Assembly: GCF_030704535.1 (NCBI RefSeq)
Contig: NC_081818.1
Location: 29,344,001-29,408,000, forward strand
Source of the DNA: Vitis vinifera
Taxonomy: Eukaryota > Streptophyta > Magnoliopsida > Vitales > Vitaceae
Length of the DNA: 64,000 nt
Direction: 5' to 3'
Shown here: positions 23,701-33,420 of the stretch, piece after piece
Layout: each line of letters opens with the position of its first letter
Position numbering within the stretch: the first letter of the stretch is position 1
Made by a program: the position numbers and the translations under genes
Notes under the pieces: generated by a model
Told to the model about the DNA's origin: nothing
What the model saw: the letters and a program-made list of their open reading frames with translations, nothing else
Database searches by the model: none

Positions 23701-26413
23701 TTTTTATGTATGTGCCTTTTCACTTGCAAAAACTTATTTTATTACCTTCTGACAGATATTGGAAGAATAGAAATAAGAATGAAAAATAATTTGAATTGTT
23801 TTTTAGAATGAAAATAAAAATCAAAAGTTCGGTATTATTTTTAGTTGTAAGTTTAATGGCCGTCTTGATCTTGAACGCATTTACATTATTTAAAAAAAAA
23901 CTCATAAATATATAATATTAAAAATTATTTTCCCTTTCAGTTGTTATTATAATCAAATTAGATTAATAAAAAATAAAAAATAAACTAATTTTTTACTTCT
24001 TAAAAGCTAATCTAAATTGGATAAAAATAAAAACAAGTACTCTTATTTGGGAAATACTTTGATAATTTTGAATTTTGCAAAACATGACTTACTTCATTTT
24101 AAACATATTAGAATCAAGATTTACACTATGTTTGGTTCTCGAAAATTTTGTATGAAAATGTGAGTGAGGAAAAGAAAATAAAGAGAAAAAATAGAATAAA
24201 ATAAAAAATAAATTCAAAGTTAATAAATTAATTTTATATGTTTTTTAAAATTTATTTCATTTGTTTTCTTTCACTATATAAAGACTATATAATTTTAAAA
24301 TGCATAAATTTATAATTAATTTTAATTATTTTTGTATTTTTCATAATAAAATAAAATAAAATATAAAAATACTATTTTTTTTTCTTTCTTTAATACTTTT
24401 CAAAAACCAAAATAGTTCTAAAGATTTAGTAACTTAATTTCAATGAAATAAATTTTTTTTCGCTATTATTTCTATTATTTTACTTATTTTATAAAAAAGA
24501 AAAAAATAATAAATATTATAGTTTATTATCTTATATTTATAGTTTTTAATTAGAAATGTCACAATGGAATTGAAAATAGAGCCCAGTAGCTCAAAAGCAT
24601 GAGTAGAGTAGATGTAACTTTAAATAAATAAAAATATAAAAATAATAATAATAATAATAATAAAAACCCACCTTTATGATAAATATAAAAAAAGCAACCA
24701 GATGCATGAAGGTGAGGCCATAATGATTAATGACTGAGAGGAGTGGGGAATGTGAGAAAAAAAGAGAAGCCACGTGCCATCACGTGGATGGCTACATTTT
24801 TACATGCGGCTGTAATTATTAGCTTAATAAATCCCCATGCAATCATCCAAACACCTGTTTTCCACTTGCCCCCCTCTTGGATTTTCTTGTAAATTGAATT
24901 CCCTCAGAATTCTCAGAAAAGCTTTTGGTTTCCCAACTACTCTCTGTTTGGGAATTTTCTAGGAAACCCTCTGCCTCTCAGGCTCTGGGAGTTGTTGTAA
25001 GTTGTAACAGAAACAGAGAGGAAAATCAAATTAAAAAATTGGTGCTGTCACCAACTTTCTGGATTGGAAAATCAATTTTGCTGTTTGGTAATTAGGGTGG
25101 AAATTAGGAAGAGATTTTTTTTTTCAAAAGCTACAATAATTGGGAGCTTTGCCTAATTTTAATTACTTCTTAAATGATTTTTTCTTTAGTATTTTATTTC
25201 TTTATTTTTATGGTATTTAAATATGAAAATTACTCTTTTAAGTATTTTTTTTCTTTTATAGTATTTTTAAAAAATGATTTTTTATTACTTTTTCCATATT
25301 ACCCAAAATGTATAAAAAAATCATTTTTTAAGTTTTTTATTATTTTATTTTAATGCTTTCTTGAACTAAACGGAATATGAAGGAATGTACTAAAAAAAAA
25401 GGAGATATTTGAAGTAGTATATATAAATAATTTGTTAACTTTTTTTTCTTCTAATTTTCTTCTTTCCCTTGCCATTTCCTTCAATAATATGAAAAAAAAA
25501 TCTAATAAAATTGCTATGGAAAAGAATGGGGAATGCTAAAAGATTTTTTCTGTTAAATAAACATATATTTTTTAAATAGTGTAGTGTTTGTTTGATATAT
25601 TTTTATTTTAAAAATAGGAAATAAAAAATATATCCGAATGAATACTAGATGTTAGTTTGGATATATTTCCATTTTATGTTTTTAAAATAAAAAATAATAA
25701 TAGCAACTTTAATTTTTTATATTTTTTAAAATTACTTATAAAAATGTTAGCAATTGAAATAATAATTTTTTTAAAAAAATAATAATTTATAAAAATTATT
25801 ATCTTAAATTTATATATAAAAAAATCTTGAATTGTAATTTTTTAAAAATAGAAAATAACTAACATTTTACACAACTTTTTTAATGGACAACCAAGTAATA
25901 ATTTTTTCCCTTACCCTTCCTTTTTTAAATGGATTGATTCACCAAAAGATAACATTGACTTGAGGGAGGGAAAGGTGTGGTATCTCTTCTCTACCACACT
26001 TCTCCTTTTCAATGGCTGTCTCTCCTCTTTGGATTTTTCCCTTGTAACCCAATCATGAATTTCCAAAAAAGAAAAAAGAAAAAAGAAAGTTCACATTGGG
26101 ATTGCCTTCTTTGCCACTCCTTTAACCAACAATGATTTCAACTTTTGTTTTTATTTTTCTCATTTGTAGTGGTGAATATGTAAATTCCAATTTAATATTA
26201 TATTTATATTCTCAAACGACATTCTTCCCACTTACACTTCCAAACCGACAAATCTGGATTGGGAAAATATATTTTTAATGATAGCGGGATGAAAAATGAA
26301 CCCTGATGTCATTTATAACGACTCAGATGTTGTCCACTCAAAAAAAATATTAAGTATTTGAAACTCGTTTTTAAAATTTTGTAATTTGACCGAGCATCCG
26401 TTATCGAAAGCCT

Positions 26414-27246
26414 CCCAAATTGGGACTTTTCTCAATAGTACAGTAGTTTAAAAAAGTTATGCTTAAATTATTATAGTAGAAGAAGTTATTACAAATATAT
26501 GGTAGTTTTTGCCACATAGGAGAGAGGAGAGAGGGTGAGAGAGGAGAGAGGAGAGAGGGTGAGAGAGAGGAGAGAGGAGAGAGGGGATAGGAGATAGGGT
26601 GATAGGATATTATAAAAGGGAACTCGTCTCTTGAAGAGACGAGTTCCATGAAAAAAAAAATATATATTTTTTTAAAAAAATTCCCATTTACTCAAGGGAA
26701 CTCGTCTCTTCAAGAGACGAGTTTCATGAAAAAAGACAAGGGAAAGACGAGTTCCCAGGGAAAATTTTTTTTTTTTTAAATATATTTTTTATTTAAAAAA
26801 AATCCCAAATTAAATAAAAAAAAAATTTTCCTAAAGGGAACTCGTCTCTTTGGGAATTTTTTTTTTTAAATATATTTTTTATTTAAAAAAAATCCCAAAT
26901 TAAAAAAAAAAAAATTCTTAAAGGGAACTCGTCTCTTGAAGAGACGAGTTCCCATGTAAAAAAAAATATATTTTTTTTAAAAATATATATATTAAAAAAA
27001 AAAAAATTCCTAAAGGGAACTCGTCTCTTCAAGAGAGGAAAAAAATTATTATTTTTTTTTAAATATATTTTTTGTTTAAAAAAAAATTTCCTAAAGAGAA
27101 CTCGTCTCTTCAGGAAAAACAATATTTTTTTTTAAAAAAAAAATCCCAAATTAAAAAAAAAAAAAAAAAAAACAAATTTTTTTTAAAATATAATTTTTTT
27201 TACATGGGAACTCGTCTCTTGAAGAGACGAGTTCCCTTTAGGAATT

Positions 27247-27285
<39 letters not shown>

Positions 27286-27372
27286 ATTATTATTATATAT
27301 ATATATATATATTTTAAAAAAAAAATTTACATGGGAACTCGTCTCTTGAAGAGACGAGTTCCCTTTGGAATT

Positions 27373-27415
<43 letters not shown>

Positions 27416-27563
27416 TTGGGATTTTTTTAAATAAAAAATATATTTTTTTAAAAAAAAAAATTTCCTATGGCAAAAAAAAATTAATTTAAAAAATTGGACT
27501 TTAAGACGAGTTCCCATAGGAAATTTTTTTTTTTTTAAAATATATTTTTTATTTAAAAAAATC

Positions 27564-27612
<49 letters not shown>

Positions 27613-27674
27613 AATTCCAAAGGGAACTCGTCTCTTGAAGAGACGAGTTCCCATGTAAATTTTTTTTTTTTAAA

Positions 27675-27712
<38 letters not shown>

Positions 27713-28567
27713 CAAAAAAAAAAATTCCTAAAGGGAACTCGTCTCTTCAAGAGACGAGTTCCCATGTAAAAAAATTATATTTTAAAAAAAAAAATTGTTT
27801 TTTTTTTTTTTAATTTGGGATTTTTTTTTTTTTAAAAAAATATTGTTTTTCCTATGGGAACTCGTGTCTTGAAGAGACGAGTTCCCTTTAGGAAAATTTT
27901 TTTTAAACAAAAAATATATTTAAAAAAAAATAATAATTTTTTTCCCATGAAACTCGTCTCTTCAAGAGACGAGTTCCCTTTAGGAAATTTTTTTTTTTTA
28001 ATATATATTTTTTTTTACATGGGAACTCGTCTCTTGAAGAGACGAGTTCCCTTTAAGAATTTTTTTTTTTTTTAATTTGGGATTTTTTTAAATAAAAAAT
28101 ATATTTAAAAAAAAAAAATTCCCCAAAAGACGAATTACCTTTAGGAATTTTTTATTTATTTAATTTGGGATTTTTTTTAAATAAAAAATATATTTAAAAA
28201 AAAAAAAAATTTTCCCTGGGAACTCGTCTTTCCCTTGTCTTTTTTCATGGAACTCGTCTCTTCAAGAGACGAGTTCCCTTGAGTAAATGAGAATTTTTTT
28301 AAAAAAATATATATATTTTTTTTCATGGAACTCGTCTCTTCAAGAGACGAGTTCCCTTTTGTAATATCCTATCACCCTATCTCCTATCTCCTCTCTCCTC
28401 TCTCTCACCCTCTCTCCTCTCTCCTCTCTCCTCTCTCACCCTCTCTCCTCTCTCCTCTCTCCTATGTGGCAAAAACTACCATATATTTGTAATAACTTCT
28501 TCTACTACAATAATTTAAGCATAACTTTTTTAAACTACTGTACTATTGAGAAAAGTCCCCCAAATTG
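26414..28567. mobile_element. Foldback Mutator-like element with 9-bp target duplication
   Basis: The 9-bp direct repeat CCCAAATTG occurs at 26414-26422 and 28559-28567 and brackets a 2136-bp element, 26423-28558. The element begins GGACTTTTCTCAATAG and ends with its reverse complement. The arms remain complementary for well over 200 bases: an AT-rich outer part, GAGA/CT-rich tracts, a GGATATTA block, and then the repeated palindromes. The complementarity continues with interruptions toward a centre near 27490, so most of the element is one inverted repeat. Nine-base duplications with long terminal inverted repeats are characteristic of Mutator-like transposons. No transposase or captured host gene is visible, so it is non-autonomous. 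The interior alternates poly-A/T tracts with about a dozen full copies and several partial copies of one palindrome. Confidence 0.8.
26619..28356. repeat. Array of 29-bp GAGACGAG palindromes
   Basis: The half-site GGAACTCGTCTCTT is followed, after C or G, by its reverse complement AAGAGACGAGTTCC. Full copies begin near 26619, 26699, 26924, 27206, 27334, 27623, 27733, 27856, 27951, 28020, 28249 and 28326. Partial half-sites are near 26744, 26838, 27016, 27098, 27502, 28128 and 28218. Spacing is irregular, set by A/T tracts of differing length and by blocks such as TTTAAATAAAAAATATATTT and AATCCCAAATTAA. The copies are near-identical, while the spacers vary. Confidence 0.92.
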
Positions 28568-29751
28568 AATCAGTAGCAACATATGTCACAAGTCTGAAAT
28601 TTTTTTTGATTATTTTACAATATTTAATGGTGAGTTGGTTGAAATTGTGATTAAACTAACTGCTAATTTATTGATTAAAATTTTAAGAAACCCAAATCCA
28701 ATAAATAAAACAATAAAGCAACTAGGAATCGTTCAAAATTAACAGTAACTTTCAAAATAAGGCCAAACATGCCGTTTCATGGAGTTATTCATCCCAGTTT
28801 ACAGGACTGACGGAGTAAATCCAAATCCAAATCCACACAGACTCGCCGTTTCTGGGAAATTATACTCACGCGCCTTGTGATCCCGAGTCAATCCAGTCCG
28901 AAAAGTAACGCGCAGAGGAGGGACCCAGGGCTCCCAATTAATCAACAAAGTCCGGCCACGCGTGAGGGAGAGCGAGTGGGGGAAGTGGCCGCAGCGCCAC
29001 CACGGCCCTTTTTTATTTGGGTTCGTGGGGAGTCAGTCATTCAAGCAATAATTTGCGCGTTCGCCGATCCTCTCCCGCCTGGAATTTTTCCTCCTGTCTC
29101 TCTCTTTCGCTATATGCATTGCTCCAATTTCAGTCTATAATTTCAATTTCGATTTTACTCAAAGAAGGAGTAGAGAGACTGTGATGGGATGAGGTAGATG
29201 GTAGAGAGTTCCGCCCTCGTATTTGACGACGACGACTCTTTTGCTTTTATACTCCTTTTTCTGGAAATTATCTGTTGTCTTCTTGTATTCATTTCAGGCC
29301 TTTTATTGGTAAAGAGGCTGATTTTTTTGGTGTGTGATCGGAGGAGAAAGTGGGTTTCTGTTTGAGACGGTTTTCGAGGTAATTTACTGTGTGTGATACG
29401 TGTGGGTTTCTGTATTTGGATCTATCTGGCCTTTTTTTGCATTATTTGGAGGAAATATGAAGGAAAAGTTGAGATGATTTGATCCGTCAGCGTTTTGACG
29501 ATTCCTTAGAAGAAGCTTCCATTGTTTCAAATTGTTTTTCTTTGATTTCACTAATGCTTCCAAAATTCTCGTGACCTTCTAGAGTTTCTGGTTTTGGGTT
29601 TTGGGTTTTGGATCTTGTGTTTTTCTTCCATAATCTATGGCTATCTTTCCGGTTTATTGAATTGGGAGTGTTTGTGTCCCAATTTTGATTCTTTCGATTG
29701 TGAGTCTGTTTGTATTTTCTTGAATTATTATTGTTTACTGTGGTGGTGGTG
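28568..29751 (+). promoter_or_regulatory. Promoter and leader of the glutaredoxin-like gene
   Basis: The space between the foldback element and the start codon at 29752. A C/T-rich stretch near 29085-29112 and a CTATATGC at about 29110 could mark the core promoter, with a leader of several hundred bases after it. A GAGGTAATTT donor-like site near 29378 leaves room for a 5' UTR intron. An ATG-started reading frame at 28877-29140 has no family features. Confidence 0.4.
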
Positions 29752-31104
29752 ATGGGGTGTGCGAGCTCGAAGCAACCGCGGTGCCGGCATTGCCAGAACT
29801 CGTTTGCGCCGGTGCCGCGAAGCTACTCTATGCACGTCCACCACCCGCCGCAGAGCAAAGGCGACAGCTACCATGTGGTGGCTCTCACCTCCACCACATT
29901 GGGCACTCTCAAGCTTGATACTTCTCATCAAAACCGCAACTCCCATGTCAATGGTACTATCGTTGAAGAAGAAGAGGATAAGGAGAACAAGGTGAATGGG
30001 AATGAGAATGTGAAGGCTGGGGACAAGAAAAACAAGGGATTCTCCATGGGACTCATTGAAGCCAAGACTTGGTCCAGTATGATCAATGAGAAAATTCCCA
30101 AAATTGCTCCGAAAACGCCTATCAGAACCCCTCCGGGCGAGCCCGAGACCATCAATGCCTGGGAGTTGATGGAGGGGCTTGAGGACGCAAGCCCTCTCCG
30201 ATCACCCAATCATCTTCGGAGCTTTTCTTTTGATATTGATCGGAGGTCGATCCCAGCTCCATTTGAGCTCCCCAAGTCGAGATTTCAGGAAAACGGGGAG
30301 GCATCGCCCAGGCCCATGTGGCTGAATTTGGTAGACAGTGAGATGAATCCCAATTCGAATTCAAAGACTGCTGTTCCTGAGTTTGATCCTGAAGTCATTT
30401 CCGTGTTCAGGAAATCACTCCAGGAGCTTCCCTCTGACGACCCTTTCCATATAAAGGATGATGAGAAAGTGCAGGCAAGAGAAGTAATGGATGCGAAGAA
30501 GGTGAACGATGATGAGAAAGTGCAGGCAAGAGAAGTAATGGATGTGAAGAAGGTGAACGACGATTATGATTTTGATGTTCTGGATCATAAGAGCCAGTCA
30601 TTTGCCAAGGACACGGTGGTTGTGTACTTCACAAGCCTAAGGGGAGTGAGGAAGACATACGAGGACTGCTGCCATGTTAGAGTGATTCTAAAAAGCTTGG
30701 GCATTCGGCTGGATGAGAGGGATGTGTCCATGCATTCAGGGTTCAAGGAGGAGCTCAAGGACCTCCTGGGAGACGCCTTTAACAGCGGCAGCCTGCCAAG
30801 AGTCTTCCTGGGAAGAAGGTACATTGGCGGGGCTGAAGACGTACGAAGAATGCATGAGGAAGGCCAGCTAGAAAAGACTCTGGAAGACTCTGAAAAAACA
30901 GAAGCTGGAGGCAATAGTGGCAGCAGAACTTGTGAGGCATGCGGGGATATTCGGTTTGTGCCTTGTGAGACATGTTCAGGGAGCTGTAAAATCTACTACG
31001 AAGGCGATGAAGAAGATGACGATGAAGAGGGTGAATTCGGGTTCCAACGCTGCCCAGACTGCAATGAAAATGGCCTCATTCGCTGCCCCATATGTTGCTA
31101 TTAG
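29752..31104 (+). CDS. Membrane-anchored glutaredoxin-like protein with CxxC-rich C-terminus
   Basis: An intronless gene of 450 residues. The start MGCASSK at 29752 was chosen because Gly2/Cys3 with Ser6 form the N-myristoylation and palmitoylation pattern found in this family; a frame opening 14 codons earlier has no ATG. Residues 1-280 are low-complexity and contain charged stretches. Residues about 287-390 form a glutaredoxin-like fold (DTVVVYFTSLRGVRKTYEDC, then LPRVFLGRRYIGGAEDV). The usual CPYC/CC-type active site is replaced by SLRG, so oxidoreductase activity is doubtful. The C-terminus has four CxxC pairs, at 394/397, 405/408, 434/437 and 445/448, resembling a DnaJ-type zinc-binding module, with an acidic run between them. 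The type is as in Arabidopsis At5g39865 and At3g28850, whose biochemical role is unsettled. Residues 236-252 are repeated as 253-269. Confidence 0.92.
   Translation: MGCASSKQPRCRHCQNSFAPVPRSYSMHVHHPPQSKGDSYHVVALTSTTLGTLKLDTSHQNRNSHVNGTIVEEEEDKENKVNGNENVKAGDKKNKGFSMGLIEAKTWSSMINEKIPKIAPKTPIRTPPGEPETINAWELMEGLEDASPLRSPNHLRSFSFDIDRRSIPAPFELPKSRFQENGEASPRPMWLNLVDSEMNPNSNSKTAVPEFDPEVISVFRKSLQELPSDDPFHIKDDEKVQAREVMDAKKVNDDEKVQAREVMDVKKVNDDYDFDVLDHKSQSFAKDTVVVYFTSLRGVRKTYEDCCHVRVILKSLGIRLDERDVSMHSGFKEELKDLLGDAFNSGSLPRVFLGRRYIGGAEDVRRMHEEGQLEKTLEDSEKTEAGGNSGSRTCEACGDIRFVPCETCSGSCKIYYEGDEEDDDEEGEFGFQRCPDCNENGLIRCPICCY
30457..30558 (+). repeat. In-frame 51-bp tandem duplication in the glutaredoxin-like gene
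   Basis: Units 30457-30507 and 30508-30558 encode DDEKVQAREVMD(A/V)KKVN twice. They differ by one C/T change that alters Ala to Val. The unit is a multiple of three, so the frame is kept. Confidence 0.96.
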
Positions 31105-33420
31105 TTTGGGTATCAACCAAGATTTTTCCCAATTTTTTGTGCTTTTTCTTCTTTCTGGATTTCTTGTGAGTTGTTTGCTGTACAGTGAGGAGTTTTTATT
31201 AGATGAATGGGGGATATTCATAAGAAAAGCAGCTAGAGAAGACAGCAACTCAAAATCTGTTGTGAGTAGGTTTGTTTCTCACAATCCCCGCTCATCTCTT
31301 TGCAAAGCCTGTATACTTCCATAATGTTATGGTTCCACAAATACAAAAGGTTTGTATACATTTTTGAGAACATACTGATGATTTACATTATGAATTTTCA
31401 ACTTCTTCCTTCTTTTTATTATTTTTTTCTTTAATTTTCCTTGAAACCAAACATTTATCACCTTCTTGGGTACATGGGTTATCTTGTATGATCCATCAAC
31501 CCCAACTGCAACCATCAAAATCCGAGTCTTGATTTAATTTAATACCATTAAATTAAGAGGTCACAGATGACAAAATATTGAAATTCATTGAGGCAAATGA
31601 GCTCTAAAATGTGACAATTCAAGAAGTCATCAAGCCATAAAGAGGGGAAACGCAAACCAAATCAGACCATGGAAATCCACCTTGTTGATTAAAATATTTG
31701 GTTGGTGTCTATTTTATAGGAGGGTAGTTTGGGAGATTTATTCTAGTGCCAATATGAGAATTTAATACTTTCCCGAGAAACTTCTTTTGTATTCAAACAC
31801 CAAATATCCAAGTCAAGACGGTGGAGAATAATCAAATAAGAATGGGATTGTCAAACTTGTTTCCTTCAACTCCAAGAAGTCAGCATGGGATGAAGGAGTT
31901 GGTGCCCTCCAAGTTTCCACCAGAAGACCATGTCCTCTGAAAGCTACAGGACACCCAAGAAAAAAAAACCTATTGAATACTTCCAACCCTCAACAGGAGG
32001 ATGAATAGCAGTTTTTGGGATTTCAGCAATCTTCTCAGAGACTCGAGTTCATGAGAAGAAACCATGAACCCTCCATATGGGGAGTTCTTATTTCCAGCCT
32101 CTCCTTGGACTGGAATCTATGAGATTGACAGTTGATACAACCCAGAAAATGGAAACCTATGTGGTGCCACTACCGATGGGACACCAGAAAAATACAAGCA
32201 TTGGGAGCCAAGGATGTACACATCTCTCTTTACCTGCCCATCTCACAATTCAAATCCTGTTCCTGCATTCACATTCATATGGGCCTCAGACCAGCAAATC
32301 AGTATAAGCTACATGACATTTCTCCATCTAATCAATCCTATTCACTTTGGGTTGGTGCACAAAACAACATTTAAGAAATGAACAACTCCCTTCCCATCAA
32401 ATACAGGTGCCATTAATGCTTGACAAAAAACCAAATCCATCTTCCACCTCTTGGTATGAGACTTATCTAAATCAACAACACCCCATTATAATCATATGTT
32501 TTGATTGACAACGAAAATCTATGAAAGAGACGCCAAGAAGTTGTGAGCCCACATTGTACCCTAAAAGTCGTAAATTCAAGTTAATCATCTCCAATTCTTA
32601 TTAAGGATGAAAAAAAAAAACAAAAAAGAGAGATATGGATGCATACTAGGCCGGTGAAGCAACCCTAAAGGTCAGCACAGTCTTGGTAGTTGAGCTCAAA
32701 AGGAACAGTAAATATGTCATTGACCAACAAGAAACAGAGCATTAGAAAATCAGATCACAGGTGATGGGAAGCAAGTAAGCATTAAGGTGCCGGCTAACTA
32801 AAAAGTGTACCTCATTTAAAAGACAAGGACACTAGCTGGATATTAAAATGTTAACAGAAAATGAAAAATTATTTCCAATGTTCTCCCTAAGGGCAGTCAA
32901 CCATCTTGATTGTTTATCTAGTAAACCTACCCTACGACCAATCAACTACCTATAAAGGTCAAATTTAATCCGCCAGCAGTTATATTCATGTTTGCACATA
33001 CCAATGTGGTCAACATTGGATCAAAAACTAAGCCCAGGAGCAATAGACCCAGAGATCAAGAGTCCTTGACCATCCCCACAAACAAAATTGCCCCAAATCC
33101 AAAAATTTAAATGAATCAAGGACCTCACAATAACTAACCTTATCATGAGATCGGGTCCTTTCCCACATGGGGGGTCTAAATAACTAATTGTGGCAAAAAA
33201 CCAACCACTAAGAGTTTTGCAATAAGCTTCTAAGGTTGGATAAGATACAGTGGCATTGATCTAAAGATGCTAAGTTGTAAGGAAGTGCACTGAGTACAGT
33301 GCAACTTCTGAGTTACTACCAAACAACTCCCCCAAACTAAGTTGCTATACAGTGAGAGTTTATTTATTTGTCGGTAAGAACAAAGAGGAACAAACTAAAA
33401 AGTAGTGTCAATCCAAAATT
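31105..33420. other. Intergenic region with two 3' UTRs
   Basis: The 3' UTR of the plus-strand glutaredoxin-like gene lies on the left and that of the minus-strand BPA1-like gene on the right. Between them is 2 kb of AT-rich DNA with short reading frames near 32077-32374 that match nothing I recognise. No clear repeat ends were seen. Confidence 0.5.

Larger units (their letters stand above)
18216..26413. other. AT-rich intergenic region upstream of the HD-Zip gene
   Basis: Eight kilobases without a supportable gene. The part nearest 18216 should hold the HD-Zip promoter. The remainder is AT-rich with microsatellites (listed separately), a (TAA)n run near 24638-24662, and poly-A/T tracts. Two diverged stretches, about 20773-20925 and 22860-23045, share scattered blocks including a 21-base identical piece. 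Reading frames in it are short and low-complexity. Confidence 0.6.

Noticed and set aside
26401-28075. Several small reading frames in the foldback element
   Set aside because: They are K/F/N-rich translations of poly-A/T tracts and the palindrome; no protein features.
26619-28356. CRISPR-like array of short repeats
   Set aside because: Repeats are palindromes at irregular distances with A/T spacers that are themselves similar, inside a transposon with a target duplication in a plant genome.
28877-29140. An 87-codon frame before the glutaredoxin-like gene
   Set aside because: It sits in the promoter/leader, shows no known domain, and its composition follows local GC content.
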